This document shows positions 1 to 9,602 of a stretch of DNA of 64,000 nucleotides, piece after piece; within the stretch, counting starts at the first letter, position 1; every line of letters begins with the position of its first letter. The notes below the pieces were generated by a model. The model was not told where the DNA came from. It ran no database searches and saw nothing but the letters and a program-made list of their open reading frames with translations. This DNA is from Ferrovum sp. (GTDB taxonomy: Bacteria > Pseudomonadota > Gammaproteobacteria > Burkholderiales > Ferrovaceae): NCBI GenBank assembly GCA_019456405.1, contig WJXM01000005.1, positions 22,872 through 86,871 of the forward strand, in the 5' to 3' direction. A program made the position numbers and the translations under genes.

Positions 1-1
1 A

Positions 2-526
2 GGGTTGGTTCTGCTGCTGATGTTCATCCTTGGTTTGGGGTTGTTCATCAACTCAGGCAGATACAATCCTGGAGCTGACAGTCCGCACTGGAAAATCACC
101 TACGCCATCTTTCAAAGTACGCGCGAACGCTCCGTCGAACACCATGCATCTGAAGTTGTACTACCCGCCAATCTCGATGACGCGCAGTTGATCCTGAAAG
201 GAGCTGGTCAGTATGCTGCAATGTGTACCCATTGTCATCTTGCTCCCGGAATGAAGAATTCCGAGATACGCCTGGGGCTGTATCCTGAGCCGCCCAATTT
301 GAGCAAAGTCAAAGTGGATCCGCGCGAAGCGTTCTGGGTCATTAAACACGGCCTTAAAATGACTGCGATGCCAGCCTGGGGAATAGGGCACGACGATGCG
401 ACAATCTGGAGCATGGTTGCCTTCCTGCAGAAACTACCGGGGATGACCTCCGCGCAATACCACGAGATGGTTGCCAAGGCGCCGCCTGACGATGACATGG
501 ATTCGATGGATCATGCCACCCCTTGA
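2..526 (+). CDS. Cytochrome c family protein (5' end probably outside window)
   Basis: Small c-type cytochrome, presumably an electron carrier facing the periplasm. The first visible residues form a hydrophobic membrane or signal segment (about residues 1-16). A single haem site CTHCH lies at residues 74-78, counting from the TTG at base 5, and Met122 in KMTAMPAWG is a good axial-ligand candidate. The C-terminus is rich in Asp, Met and His. The frame stays open to the left edge, so the true start may lie upstream; TTG at base 5 is only the first possible start in view. Similar monohaem proteins often sit near copper or haem-copper oxidase genes, but no such partner is visible here. The haem site is certain; the exact role is unknown. 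Confidence 0.8.
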   Translation, partial: GLVLLLMFILGLGLFINSGRYNPGADSPHWKITYAIFQSTRERSVEHHASEVVLPANLDDAQLILKGAGQYAAMCTHCHLAPGMKNSEIRLGLYPEPPNLSKVKVDPREAFWVIKHGLKMTAMPAWGIGHDDATIWSMVAFLQKLPGMTSAQYHEMVAKAPPDDDMDSMDHATP

Positions 527-631
527 AATCAGAAAGGGCATGGACGAGGCCGCGATTATAATGGTGGCGATTAGCGTGTTGAAAATTGTTGAAACAGTAC
601 CAGAATCTACCAAATAATTAAAGGAATCAGC

Positions 632-970
632 ATGGGATTTTTTTCACACTTCATGGCCGCGGTCAGCGACCACAAGACTGGCACCGAACTGCCTGCCGGT
701 GCACGATTGATCGATGTTCGTACCCATTCGGAGTTCATTTCCGGACATATCGAAGGGGCCATCAATCTTCCACTGGATCGGTTCAATCATGACATTCATC
801 AGGTCATTCCGGATAAAAGTACGCCCGTGATCCTGTATTGCCGCTCGGGTGCACGCTCGGGCCATGCCTTGTCCGTCATGCACCAGCTGGGTTACACCCA
901 GGTGTTCAATGGAGGCAGTGTGGGAAGTTTGGCTTTGCGTGTGAAGAAAGAGATAAAACGAGGAGTTTGA
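632..970 (+). CDS. Single-domain rhodanese-like protein
   Basis: 112-residue rhodanese domain that probably moves sulfane sulfur, or acts in thiosulfate or persulfide chemistry. The catalytic loop CRSGAR has Cys70 as the persulfide-forming residue, and the upstream LIDVRTHSEF segment is the usual beta-strand/helix of the fold. There is no signal peptide, so it is likely cytoplasmic. ATG at 632 follows AAGGA at 621-625. It lies 105 bases after the cytochrome gene, and a TATAAT hexamer at 557-562 in that gap could be a -10 element, so it may be transcribed separately. The substrate cannot be told from sequence. Confidence 0.88.
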   Translation: MGFFSHFMAAVSDHKTGTELPAGARLIDVRTHSEFISGHIEGAINLPLDRFNHDIHQVIPDKSTPVILYCRSGARSGHALSVMHQLGYTQVFNGGSVGSLALRVKKEIKRGV

Positions 971-1109
971 TATCTTGGAACGAACTCAGTGGTGTGCTTC
1001 TGCTTTTTCGGATACTGACCATGCGTGCTAACATCGCATCGACTACGGAGAATCATTCCAGCCATGACAAAACGGAAATTGATCACTCAATCGATGCTCA
1101 GGTGGGTGC

Positions 1110-1931
1110 GTGTTGAAGAAAAAAGGGTATGTTTGCACGCTCCTGACGGCATTTTTACTCTTGTTGGCGGTTGATATTGCCGGGGGGGGCGAGACGGAAG
1201 GGGGTAGGGTGGGGGTTCCCATTCTGTTGTACCATCGCTTTGGTCCCGTGGTTACGGACTCGATGACGGTCGAAACTTCAGTCATTGCTTCTCAACTCGA
1301 ATATCTTCGGGTGCAGGGGTACACCGTGATTCCCCTGCGCCGTCTGGTTGCATCGCTTGCAGGGAAAGCACCGTCACCGCCCGATCATTCCGTCGTGATC
1401 ACTGTTGATGATGGTCATGAATCCGTATTTACCGACCTGTATCCGCTGGTCCGTCGCTACCATATTCCCATTACCTTATTCATCTATCCTTCGGCCATTT
1501 CCAACGCCAGTTATGCCTTGACCTGGCAACAATTACAGGAAATGAAGGATAGTGGCCTCGTGGACATCCAATCCCATACTTATTGGCATCCTAACTTCAA
1601 AAAAGAAAAAAAACGCCTGACTGCGCAGGAATATGAAAATTTTGTCCACCATCAATTGCTCAAATCCAGGGAAGTATTGCAACAGAAACTGGGGGGAACA
1701 GTGGACATGCTGGCTTGGCCCTATGGGATTTATAACGATGAGCTGGTCAATGATGCCAGACGGGCGGGTTATATCGCAGGCTTTTCCATGGCAAGACATC
1801 CGGTCACCCGCGCCGATCCAATGATGGCCTTGCCCCGTTATCTGATGATCAACCAGGTCCAGGGCATCGTGTTCGAAAAGTTGCTCGCAGAATCTTCCCG
1901 TTTTCGGGAGAAAAGAGAAAATCAGCCGTGA
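1110..1931 (+). CDS. Polysaccharide deacetylase (NodB/PgaB-type), exported
   Basis: 273-residue carbohydrate esterase family 4 protein expected to remove N-acetyl groups from a GlcNAc-containing glycan in the envelope. An N-terminal hydrophobic stretch (residues 8-26) looks like a signal peptide. Motifs: VPILLYHRFG, then TVDDGH (catalytic Asp plus metal Asp), SHTYWHP (metal His pair) and WPYG. Start GTG at 1110 is preceded by AGGTGG at 1100-1105; TTG at 1113 is an alternative. The stop overlaps the GTG of the next gene (GTGA), so the two are translationally coupled. A deacetylase next to a glycosidase-like protein resembles the two halves of PgaB, here as separate proteins. A run of eight G at 1182-1189 lies just after the signal peptide. 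Confidence 0.85.
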   Translation: MLKKKGYVCTLLTAFLLLLAVDIAGGGETEGGRVGVPILLYHRFGPVVTDSMTVETSVIASQLEYLRVQGYTVIPLRRLVASLAGKAPSPPDHSVVITVDDGHESVFTDLYPLVRRYHIPITLFIYPSAISNASYALTWQQLQEMKDSGLVDIQSHTYWHPNFKKEKKRLTAQEYENFVHHQLLKSREVLQQKLGGTVDMLAWPYGIYNDELVNDARRAGYIAGFSMARHPVTRADPMMALPRYLMINQVQGIVFEKLLAESSRFREKRENQP

Positions 1932-3208
1932 AGAATCTCAAACTCCGTGTTTCCCTTCTGTTCCTCCTATGGAGTGCGCTGGGCCCGGTACCCGCCTTTG
2001 CAGCCTCCTATGTGGGCACGGTACTCGATGCCGACACTCGGAAACCCATCGAAAATGCCTTCGTTACGCTTGGCTTCACCGTCGCACGAACCGATCCGGA
2101 CGGAAAATTTACCATCGATGGCAATGGCGAGCAATTGGGCATTCGGGCCTATGGGCATGCTCGGCGCGAGGTCCCCTTGAACAACCTCGATCATGGGATT
2201 ACCCTGAGTCCTTTCATTCCCAAGGCCATTTACCTCTCGTTCTATGGGATCGGAGACAAAGCATTGCGCGAATCTGCGCTCGGAGTGATCCAGCGTACGG
2301 AAGTAAACGCGCTGGTGATCGATCTCAAAGGAGACCGGGGGGGAGTCTCCTTCAAAAGCGCAACCCCTCTGGCGACACAAATCGGTGCACGAAAAATCAC
2401 GACCATCAAGGATATCCAGGCACTGGTGAGTGAATTGCACGCCAAGGGCATTTATACCATCGGGAGAATCGTGGTGTTCAAGGATGATCCGCTGGCCACT
2501 GCACGACCCGATCTGGCACTCAGAACGGCAGACGGGGCCGTCTGGAAAGACCGGGAGGGGTTGTCATGGCCTGACCCATTCAACAAAATGGTATGGCGCT
2601 ATAATATCGATCTGGCGGAGGAGGCGGCGCGCGCCGGATTCGATGAAATTCAATTTGACTATGTTCGCCTCCCGGATTCCAAGGAACCGGTCTATCCTGC
2701 GCCAAACACGGAAAAGAACCGGGTCGAGACCATTTCCGGTTTTCTTGCCGAGGCGAGAAAAAGACTCGTTCCCTACAATGTTTTTCTTGCGGCGGATATT
2801 TTCGGGTATGTGGCATGGAATACCGACGATACCCATATTGGCCAGAAGTTGCAAAACCTTGCTGAAGTTCTGGACTATCTGTCGTTCATGCTCTACCCCT
2901 CCGGATTTAAGTTCGGAATTCCGGGCTACCTCGATCCCGTCCAGCATCCCCGTGAAATTGTCTTGCTTTCTCTGGAGAAAGCACAACAGCGCAGCAAATT
3001 GCCAGCCATTCGCTTTCGGCCCTGGCTTCAGGCATTCCGGGACTATGCTTTTGACCGAAGGTTGTTCCAGACGCCCCAAATACGGGCACAAATCGAAGCT
3101 GCCAACTATTTCGGCAGCGATGGATGGATGTTGTGGAACCCGCACAACCTCTATGGCGATGGCCTCCAGAACAAGCCAACCCATGGACCCAACGTGTTTA
3201 CTCCATAG
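1928..3208 (+). CDS. Putative glycoside hydrolase (DUF4015) with N-terminal carboxypeptidase-regulatory-like domain
   Basis: 426-residue exported protein. Signal peptide at residues 1-25 (ends AFA-AS), then a carboxypeptidase-regulatory-like beta sandwich at about 27-95, then a DUF4015 TIM-barrel-like domain containing VIDLKGDRGG, GFDEIQFDYVRLPD and LSFMLYPSGF. The D-x-V-R-L-P-D segment is typical of this putative glycosidase family, whose substrate is not well established. It starts with GTG overlapping the deacetylase stop, and its stop is one base before the next ATG. The context of a deacetylase before it and a muramidase fusion after it points to work on a cell-envelope or exopolysaccharide glycan. 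This role is inference; the domain assignment is firmer. Confidence 0.75.
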   Translation: MKNLKLRVSLLFLLWSALGPVPAFAASYVGTVLDADTRKPIENAFVTLGFTVARTDPDGKFTIDGNGEQLGIRAYGHARREVPLNNLDHGITLSPFIPKAIYLSFYGIGDKALRESALGVIQRTEVNALVIDLKGDRGGVSFKSATPLATQIGARKITTIKDIQALVSELHAKGIYTIGRIVVFKDDPLATARPDLALRTADGAVWKDREGLSWPDPFNKMVWRYNIDLAEEAARAGFDEIQFDYVRLPDSKEPVYPAPNTEKNRVETISGFLAEARKRLVPYNVFLAADIFGYVAWNTDDTHIGQKLQNLAEVLDYLSFMLYPSGFKFGIPGYLDPVQHPREIVLLSLEKAQQRSKLPAIRFRPWLQAFRDYAFDRRLFQTPQIRAQIEAANYFGSDGWMLWNPHNLYGDGLQNKPTHGPNVFTP

Positions 3209-3209
3209 G

Positions 3210-5564
3210 ATGAAACTTGTCGCCCTCGTCTGGCTATTGCTCTTCCTCTCGTGGAGAACGGTGGCCTTTGCCCAGAATCCAGGCCAACTCGAAATGGCCG
3301 ACCTGGATCCCATTGGCGCATTGACTCAACGCGAAATCCAACATGGGCGAATCCCCGGCGCCGTCGTATTGGTGGGCAACCCCACGAAAATTTTATACCG
3401 GAAAGCGTTCGGCCAGAGCGCCTTGAAGCCGGAACCCCGACCGATGACGGTGGACACCCGTTTCGATCTCGCTTCCTTGACCAAGGTCGTTGCCACCACC
3501 ACAGCCATCCTGCAGTTGGCGGATCAACAAAAACTCCGCCTGGATGATCCCGTCGCAAAATACTGGCCGGAATTTGGCGAGAACCACAAGGAATCCATCA
3601 CCATCCGACAGTTGTTGACTCATTATTCAGGCTTGCGAGCCGATCTGGATTTAACCACGGCATGGTCTGGTTACCCCGCAGCCATTGGTTTGATCCTGGC
3701 GGAAAATCCCTTTGTGCAGCCGGGTAGCCAATACCTTTACAGCGACATCAACTTCGAGATCCTGGGAGAACTGGTCCAACGGATCTCCGGCATGCCTCTG
3801 GATATTTATTGCGCCAACTATATATTTCAGCCCCTGGGAATGAAAAATACCGGTTTCAAACCTTCTCGGTCATCAATCTCCCATATTGCCCCTACCGAAT
3901 ATATGGAAGGCAAACTCCGTTGGGGGGAAGTACATGATCCCACGGCGTACCGCATGGAAGGGGTCTCGGGGCATGCTGGACTGTTTTCCACGGCAGATGA
4001 CCTGGCCATTTTTGCCCGGATGCTCCTCGAGGGGGGAAGTGCGAAAGGGGTTCGAATTCTGAACCGCAGCACCGTGGAGCAAATGACCAGCCCCCAGTCA
4101 CCGCCCGGCATGACCGAGTTACGCGGACTGGGCTGGGCATTGGCCGCACCCTTTGCCACCAATCGTGAACAGTTGCTTCCACTGGGGGCTTATGGGCACC
4201 TGGGATATACGGGCACGCTCTTGTGGATAGATCCGGTCACCCATACGTTTGTCATCATCCTGAGCAACCGCGTATACCCCCATGGAAAAGGTAATGCCAA
4301 TCCCTTGCGCAAAGGAATACTGGCCATCGTCTCCGATGCATTGGGACCACAGACCAATGAGAAGATGCTTGCCGCCCGCCCAACCATTGCCGCTTATCTG
4401 CAACGAACCGCCGCATACCCTGTGATTCACCCCAGCACGCAGGTCGCCACCGGACTGGATATTCTGGAAGCCCAAAATTTTGCTCCTCTGAAGGGCTTGC
4501 GCATTGGTATCATTACCAATCAAACGGGCGTGGATGCCGACGGAAATCGTGGGGTGGATCTGCTATACCGCGCGCGCGGCGTCAGCCTTACCAAAATATT
4601 CAGTCCTGAACACGGTCTCCAGGGCAACCGGGATGAAAAAATTTCCTCGGGGAAGGATGCCTCCACGGGACTGCCGGTCTACAGTTTGTACGGAGAAACC
4701 CGGAGGCCCACCGATGAGATGCTCCAGGACACTGATGCCTTGGTATTCGACATTCAGGATGCCGGGGTCCGTTTCTACACCTACGCCACCACCCTGGCCT
4801 ATGCCATGGAAGCCGCTGCGCGCAGGGGCATCGATTTTTATGTTTTGGACCGGCCGGATCCCATCGACGCAGACGTCGTGCAAGGCCCCATGCTGGAGGC
4901 GACCATGACCTCCTTCACCACCTACTTTCCGCTTCCGGTACGGCATGGCATGACCATCGGTGAATTGGCCGAACTTTTTAATCAGAAAGGCCGAATCGGC
5001 GTCAAGCTACACGTCATCAAAATGCGCGGTTACCGACGCCAGGACTGGTACGATGAAACCGGTATCCCATGGATACCTCCTTCCCCCAATCTTCGCACCC
5101 TTACCGAAGCAACCCTCTATCCGGGCGTTGCTCTGGTGGAAGGTGCCAATGTCAGCGTTGGACGCGGCACCGATACACCCTTCGAACTGCTGGGTGCACC
5201 GTGGATCAACGGCCGGAAACTGGCGGATGCCCTGAATCGGCGCGAGATTGCAGGCGTGTTTTTTATCCCCGCAGATTTCGCGCCTGATACCCATCGCTAT
5301 CCTCATCAATTCTGCCATGGCGTTCGCATTCTGCTGACGGATCGGCACGAACTCAACTCACCGTTACTGGGAATAGAATTGGCCAGTGCCCTTCACCAAC
5401 TGTACCCGGAACAGTTTCACACGCAGGAAATCCTGGGTATGGTGGGGTCACCTTCGTGGGTACAGGCAATTACCGATGGGCAGGATCCAAAATCCATCGC
5501 TTCTCAATGGTCGAGTGGCCTTAGGGATTTTTTCGCATCGAGAAAACGATTCCTGCTTTATTAG
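3210..5564 (+). CDS. Fusion: AmiE/beta-lactamase-fold serine hydrolase + NamZ-type exo-muramidase (DUF1343, GH171)
   Basis: 784-residue exported protein with two enzyme domains. Residues 1-21 are a signal peptide. About 30-395 is a serine beta-lactamase-fold hydrolase with SLTK (Ser89, Lys92), the Tyr177-Ser-Asp motif and HLGYTG at 330-335 in place of KTG. About 413-784 is a DUF1343 domain beginning near GLDILEAQNFAPLKG, with IGIITNQTG, FSPEHGLQG and SLYGETRRP. In Bacillus the separate homologues AmiE and NamZ remove stem peptides from MurNAc and release MurNAc from glycan ends in peptidoglycan recycling; here they are one polypeptide. ATG at 3210 is chosen because the in-frame extension upstream to 2430 overlaps the glycosidase gene and a signal peptide begins here. 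The stop overlaps the sodB stop (TTAG). Confidence 0.85.
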   Translation: MKLVALVWLLLFLSWRTVAFAQNPGQLEMADLDPIGALTQREIQHGRIPGAVVLVGNPTKILYRKAFGQSALKPEPRPMTVDTRFDLASLTKVVATTTAILQLADQQKLRLDDPVAKYWPEFGENHKESITIRQLLTHYSGLRADLDLTTAWSGYPAAIGLILAENPFVQPGSQYLYSDINFEILGELVQRISGMPLDIYCANYIFQPLGMKNTGFKPSRSSISHIAPTEYMEGKLRWGEVHDPTAYRMEGVSGHAGLFSTADDLAIFARMLLEGGSAKGVRILNRSTVEQMTSPQSPPGMTELRGLGWALAAPFATNREQLLPLGAYGHLGYTGTLLWIDPVTHTFVIILSNRVYPHGKGNANPLRKGILAIVSDALGPQTNEKMLAARPTIAAYLQRTAAYPVIHPSTQVATGLDILEAQNFAPLKGLRIGIITNQTGVDADGNRGVDLLYRARGVSLTKIFSPEHGLQGNRDEKISSGKDASTGLPVYSLYGETRRPTDEMLQDTDALVFDIQDAGVRFYTYATTLAYAMEAAARRGIDFYVLDRPDPIDADVVQGPMLEATMTSFTTYFPLPVRHGMTIGELAELFNQKGRIGVKLHVIKMRGYRRQDWYDETGIPWIPPSPNLRTLTEATLYPGVALVEGANVSVGRGTDTPFELLGAPWINGRKLADALNRREIAGVFFIPADFAPDTHRYPHQFCHGVRILLTDRHELNSPLLGIELASALHQLYPEQFHTQEILGMVGSPSWVQAITDGQDPKSIASQWSSGLRDFFASRKRFLLY

Positions 5565-6157
5565 AAAGTGATTCCCTCTCCAGCCAGATTACGCGCCACG
5601 AAATCCCAGTCAACCAGGGCCCAGAAAGTTTCGATATAACGGGGACGTTCGTTGCGATAATCAATGTAATAGGCGTGCTCCCAGACATCGCAGGTCAGGA
5701 GTGGGATCTGGTTCCATTGCAAAGGGTTCTCTGCATCGTTGCTATTGCGAATGGCCAGTTTCCCATCTTCCGTCTTGACCAGCCAAGTCCATCCGGCGCC
5801 AAACTTTGTGGCGGCAGCCGTTTTGAACTGTGCGGCAAATTGATCGAAGGAGCCAAAATTTTTGTCGATGGCGGCGGCCAGTTCCCCTGTGGGTTTGTCG
5901 CTTCCCCGAGGATTGAGCCCATACCAATAAAAGTTGTGATTCCACACCTGAGCCGCGTTGTTGAAAGTCGGTCCCGTGGTTTTTTTGACCAGATCGGACA
6001 GCGATAATCCTTCGAATTCAGTCCCCTTGATCAGTTCATTGAGTTTGTTGACATAGGTCCGATGGTGCTTCCCATAATGATATTCCAGAGTTTCCTTGGA
6101 AATGTGGGGAGCGAGCGCATCCATGGCAAAGGGCAGGGTCATGAGTTCGTGTGTCAC
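5561..6157 (-). CDS. sodB: Superoxide dismutase, iron type
   Basis: 198-residue cytoplasmic superoxide dismutase converting superoxide to peroxide and oxygen. Metal ligands are His27, His74, Asp157 (in CDVWEHAYY) and His161. Gln70 in NNAAQVWNH, the signature of iron rather than manganese enzymes, is present. The GTG at 6157 is preferred over an upstream ATG at 6196 because it follows GGAG at suitable spacing and gives the family-typical N-terminus THELMTLPFAMDALAPHIS. It stands alone, convergent with the AmiE-NamZ gene and downstream of the aminotransferase gene on the same strand after an 88-base gap. Confidence 0.95.
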   Translation of the reverse strand: MTHELMTLPFAMDALAPHISKETLEYHYGKHHRTYVNKLNELIKGTEFEGLSLSDLVKKTTGPTFNNAAQVWNHNFYWYGLNPRGSDKPTGELAAAIDKNFGSFDQFAAQFKTAAATKFGAGWTWLVKTEDGKLAIRNSNDAENPLQWNQIPLLTCDVWEHAYYIDYRNERPRYIETFWALVDWDFVARNLAGEGITF

Positions 6158-6245
6158 TTGAATTCTCCAGAGTTCGGTTTGGAATACCGTCAGCATACAA
6201 CAATTTTAGAATGAGTATAGAACATTGAGAATATTCCTTGCGGAT

Positions 6246-7499
6246 TTATATTCCCGGTGCTCCTGCGATCACTCGAGCGAGGGCCTCTACCACCCGTTCA
6301 AGGTTATGTTCATTGAGAGCGGCGATACATATTCGCCCTGTGTCCACGGCATAAATAGAGAAGTCCTGACGCAGGCGCCGGACTTGCGCCAGATTCAGTC
6401 CCGAGAAGGAAAACATCCCCTGTTGTTCGGCGACGAATCCGAAATCCTGATCTGGAAGAACTTCGCCGAGATACGAAACCAGCGCCAAGCGCATGGACTG
6501 GATACGATTGCGCATGCCAGCCAACTCATCTTCCCAGAGTTGGTGCAGATTGGAATCTTCCAACACCATTGCTACGATGGATGCCCCATGGGTAGGAGGA
6601 TTGGAATAGTTGGTGCGGATAACGCGTTTCAACTGCGACTGGACCCGCTGGGCTTCCTCCCGATCGGCGCACACCATGGTCAGGGCGCCCACCCGTTCCC
6701 CATAAAGAGAGAAGGATTTGGAAAAGGAATTGGCAACCAGAATTGGGATGTCGAGCTCGGAAAAATATCGGACACTGGCCGCATCCATCTCGGTACCTCG
6801 GGAAAACCCCTGATAGGCCAGATCGAGAAAGGGCGTCAGTCCGCGTTCGACCACCACGGTACGAATGGCTTGCCATTGCGCCGCACTCAAATCCACGCCG
6901 CTGGGATTATGGCAACAGGCGTGAAGAACGACGATGGTGCCGCGCGGTGCTTTTTCCAAGGAATGAAGCAGCCCGGAAAAATTCACGCCGTGGGTTTCCG
7001 GATCATAATAGGGATAGGATTTGACGGTAAATCCCGCAGCCTCGAAGAGTGCGCGATGATTTTCCCAACTGGGGTCAGAGATCCAGACTTCGGTGGTGGG
7101 ATGAAACCAGCGCAGAAAATCGGCACCTAACTTGAGTCCTCCCGTCCCCCCCAGAGACTGTACGGTAACTAGGCGACCTTCCTGTAGAGCGGGAGAGTTC
7201 TCTCCGAAAACGAGGGTCTGGACCTGCCGGATATAACGTCCCAAACCCTCGATAGGTAAATAGCCTCGGGCGGATTTTAGGGTATTGAGCCGGTCTTCCG
7301 CCAGCGCGACAGAGCGCAGGAGTGGCAACTTTCCTTGTTCGTCCGTATAGACGCCCACCCCCAGATTGACCTTGTGCGGATTGGAATCCGCCTGAAAGGC
7401 CTCAGTTACGCCCAAAATGGGGTCTTTCGGAGCCAACGGGAGATGAGCAAGAAAAGAGGGAGCGATCATGATACCAAGAGAAGAAATTAAAGCGTCCAT
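6246..7499 (-). CDS. Aspartate/aromatic aminotransferase, PLP-dependent
   Basis: Class I aminotransferase of the AspC/TyrB family, catalysing amino transfer between aspartate or aromatic amino acids and 2-oxoglutarate. Lys261 in [14 protein letters not shown] is the Schiff-base lysine; CCHNPSG and FLDLAYQGF carry the cofactor-contact residues. The family N-terminus ([15 protein letters not shown]) begins around residue 21, so Met11 (ATG at 7469) may be the true start rather than Met1 at 7499; neither has a convincing ribosome-binding site. At 407-417 residues it is slightly longer than AspC (396). AspC cannot be separated from TyrB on motif alone, so no symbol is given. Divergent from uvrB. 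Confidence 0.9.
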   Translation of the reverse strand: MDALISSLGIMIAPSFLAHLPLAPKDPILGVTEAFQADSNPHKVNLGVGVYTDEQGKLPLLRSVALAEDRLNTLKSARGYLPIEGLGRYIRQVQTLVFGENSPALQEGRLVTVQSLGGTGGLKLGADFLRWFHPTTEVWISDPSWENHRALFEAAGFTVKSYPYYDPETHGVNFSGLLHSLEKAPRGTIVVLHACCHNPSGVDLSAAQWQAIRTVVVERGLTPFLDLAYQGFSRGTEMDAASVRYFSELDIPILVANSFSKSFSLYGERVGALTMVCADREEAQRVQSQLKRVIRTNYSNPPTHGASIVAMVLEDSNLHQLWEDELAGMRNRIQSMRLALVSYLGEVLPDQDFGFVAEQQGMFSFSGLNLAQVRRLRQDFSIYAVDTGRICIAALNEHNLERVVEALARVIAGAPGI

Positions 7500-7583
7500 T
7501 GTAGAGGTTTTTTGCCAACCGAGGGTACAATGCGATACTCAGGGTTGTCTGGTATCCATGCCCTTGTCCTTCAGGAACCACCA

Positions 7584-9602
7584 GTGCTCGTCACTTTTGA
7601 AAACAGTCCCTTTCGTCTGATTCAGCCCTTTGCCCCCGCCGGTGATCAACCCAAGGCCATTGCTCAACTGACCGAGGGTGTGACTCTCGGTTTGCACTAT
7701 CAAACCCTGCTGGGGGTGACCGGATCAGGCAAGACCTATACTATGGCTCAGGTCATCGTCCGCTTGGGACGTCCTGCCCTGGTTCTGGCCCATAATAAAA
7801 CCCTCGCCGCCCAACTCTATGCGGAATTTCGCGAGTTTTTTCCTGAAAACGCGGTGGAATACTTCGTTTCCTATTACGATTATTATCAGCCGGAAGCCTA
7901 TGTCCCGGCCCGTGATCTCTACATCGAAAAAGATTCCAGTATCAACGAGGCCATTGAACAAATGCGCCTGTCTGCGACCAAGTCCCTGCTGGAGCGACCC
8001 GATTGCATCATCGTGGCCTCCGTATCTTCCATTTATGGGATCGGTGATCTGGCCGATTACCATAAGATGGTTTTGCACCTGAAGGAAGGGGAGAAAATTG
8101 ATCAGCGTGCCATTGTGGCGCGTCTCGCCGTCATGCAGTACACGCGCAATGAAGTGGAATTCAAGCGTGGGGGGTTTCGGGTAAGGGGGGACGTCATCGA
8201 TGTGTATCCTGCAGAACACAGCGAATCGGCCTTGCGCATTACGCTCTTCGACGACGAGGTGGAACGACTGACTCTTTTTGACCCGCTCACCGGGCGTCTG
8301 CAGAAACGCCTGGGGCGTTTTACCGTGTTTCCCTCCAGCCACTATGTGACCCCCCGTGACACCGTGGTGCGGGCCATTGAAACCATCAAAATCGAATTAA
8401 AGGAACGAATCGAATTTTATGCCCGGCAACAACGCCTAGTGGAATTACAACGTATCGAGCAGCGTACCCGTTTTGATCTGGAATTGTTGCACACCCTCGG
8501 TTTCTGCAAAGGCATTGAAAACTACTCGCGGCATCTGTCAAGGCGTCCGGAAGGTTCACCTCCCCCCACCCTGATCGAATATCTCCCTTCCCATGCCTTG
8601 CTCTTCATCGATGAGTCTCATGCCACCCTGCCGCAGGTCGGGGGAATGTATAAAGGAGATCGGGCGCGCAAGGAAAACCTGGTCAATTATGGTTTTCGTC
8701 TGCCCTCTGCCCTTGATAATCGGCCCTTGCGGTTTGACGAATTCGAGGGTCTCATGCCCCAGACCATCTTCGTGTCGGCCACGCCAGGACCCTATGAGCA
8801 AAAACATGCAGGGCAAGTGGTCGAGCAAATCATCCGTCCTACCGGCCTGGTAGACCCGCCCGTGGAGATCCGTCCTGCCCTGTCTCAAGTGGATGACTTG
8901 CTGGGAGAGATTCGTATCTCTGCGGCGCGCCAAGAGCGCGTTCTGGTTACTACCCTGACCAAACGCATGGCGGAAACCCTGACCGAGTTCCTGCATGAGC
9001 AGGGCGTCCGTGTCCGCTACCTGCATTCGGACATCGATACAGTGGAACGGGTAGAGATCATCCGCGATCTGCGTCAGAAAAAATTTGATGTACTGGTGGG
9101 GATCAACCTGTTGCGTGAAGGACTGGATATTCCGGAAGTGGCTCTGGTGGCCATTCTGGATGCCGACAAGGAAGGATTTTTGCGTTCGGAACGTTCCCTG
9201 ATTCAGACCATTGGACGGGCTGCCCGGCATCTCGAAGGGCGCGCCATTCTCTATGCCGACCGGACCACGGATTCCATGCAACGGGCCCTGGATGAAATGG
9301 CGCGCCGGCGTACCTTGCAGGAAGCACATAATCAGGCGCAGGGCATTATCCCACGCGGCGTGGTCAAACCCATCGTGGACATTCTCGAAGGCATCTATGC
9401 AGAGGTTGAGGTCGCGCCTCCCCTGAAAGTGGCAGAACCGGAAAAGGGCAGCGAAACTCTGACGGAAAAACAACGTCAGGCCTTGCTCCAGCGTCTGGAA
9501 AAAGAGATGCACGGCGCTGCCAATCAACTGGAATTCGAAAAAGCAGCGGCTCTGCGCGACCGGATAAAGAAACTACAGATGCTATGGCTGGCGCTGGGTT
9601 AG
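7584..9602 (+). CDS. uvrB: Excinuclease ABC subunit B
   Basis: UvrB receives damaged DNA from UvrA, verifies the lesion and recruits UvrC in nucleotide excision repair. GTG at 7584 gives 672 residues, matching E. coli (673), and follows AGGA at 7573-7576; an upstream TTG at 7512 would add 24 unusual residues. Walker A GVTGSGKT at 44-51, the beta-hairpin region around [12 protein letters not shown], the LLFIDESH helicase motif, [14 protein letters not shown] and QTIGRAARH are all present, as is the C-terminal UVR motif ([15 protein letters not shown]) that binds UvrC. Complete. The stop TAG overlaps the TAA of the convergent oxidase gene. Confidence 0.97.
   Translation: MLVTFENSPFRLIQPFAPAGDQPKAIAQLTEGVTLGLHYQTLLGVTGSGKTYTMAQVIVRLGRPALVLAHNKTLAAQLYAEFREFFPENAVEYFVSYYDYYQPEAYVPARDLYIEKDSSINEAIEQMRLSATKSLLERPDCIIVASVSSIYGIGDLADYHKMVLHLKEGEKIDQRAIVARLAVMQYTRNEVEFKRGGFRVRGDVIDVYPAEHSESALRITLFDDEVERLTLFDPLTGRLQKRLGRFTVFPSSHYVTPRDTVVRAIETIKIELKERIEFYARQQRLVELQRIEQRTRFDLELLHTLGFCKGIENYSRHLSRRPEGSPPPTLIEYLPSHALLFIDESHATLPQVGGMYKGDRARKENLVNYGFRLPSALDNRPLRFDEFEGLMPQTIFVSATPGPYEQKHAGQVVEQIIRPTGLVDPPVEIRPALSQVDDLLGEIRISAARQERVLVTTLTKRMAETLTEFLHEQGVRVRYLHSDIDTVERVEIIRDLRQKKFDVLVGINLLREGLDIPEVALVAILDADKEGFLRSERSLIQTIGRAARHLEGRAILYADRTTDSMQRALDEMARRRTLQEAHNQAQGIIPRGVVKPIVDILEGIYAEVEVAPPLKVAEPEKGSETLTEKQRQALLQRLEKEMHGAANQLEFEKAAALRDRIKKLQMLWLALG

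Noticed and set aside
1064..1174. 36-codon frame with ATG before the deacetylase gene
   Set aside because: No conserved sequence or ribosome-binding site, and it runs out of frame into the deacetylase signal peptide.
2430..3209. In-frame 260-codon extension upstream of the AmiE-NamZ gene
   Set aside because: It lies within the glycosidase gene in another frame, has no domain, and a signal peptide starts at ATG 3210.
6225..7130. 301-codon plus-strand frame opposite the aminotransferase gene
   Set aside because: Antisense shadow; the minus-strand gene carries the PLP lysine motif.
8556..9527. 323-codon minus-strand frame opposite uvrB
   Set aside because: Antisense shadow of uvrB without any family signature.
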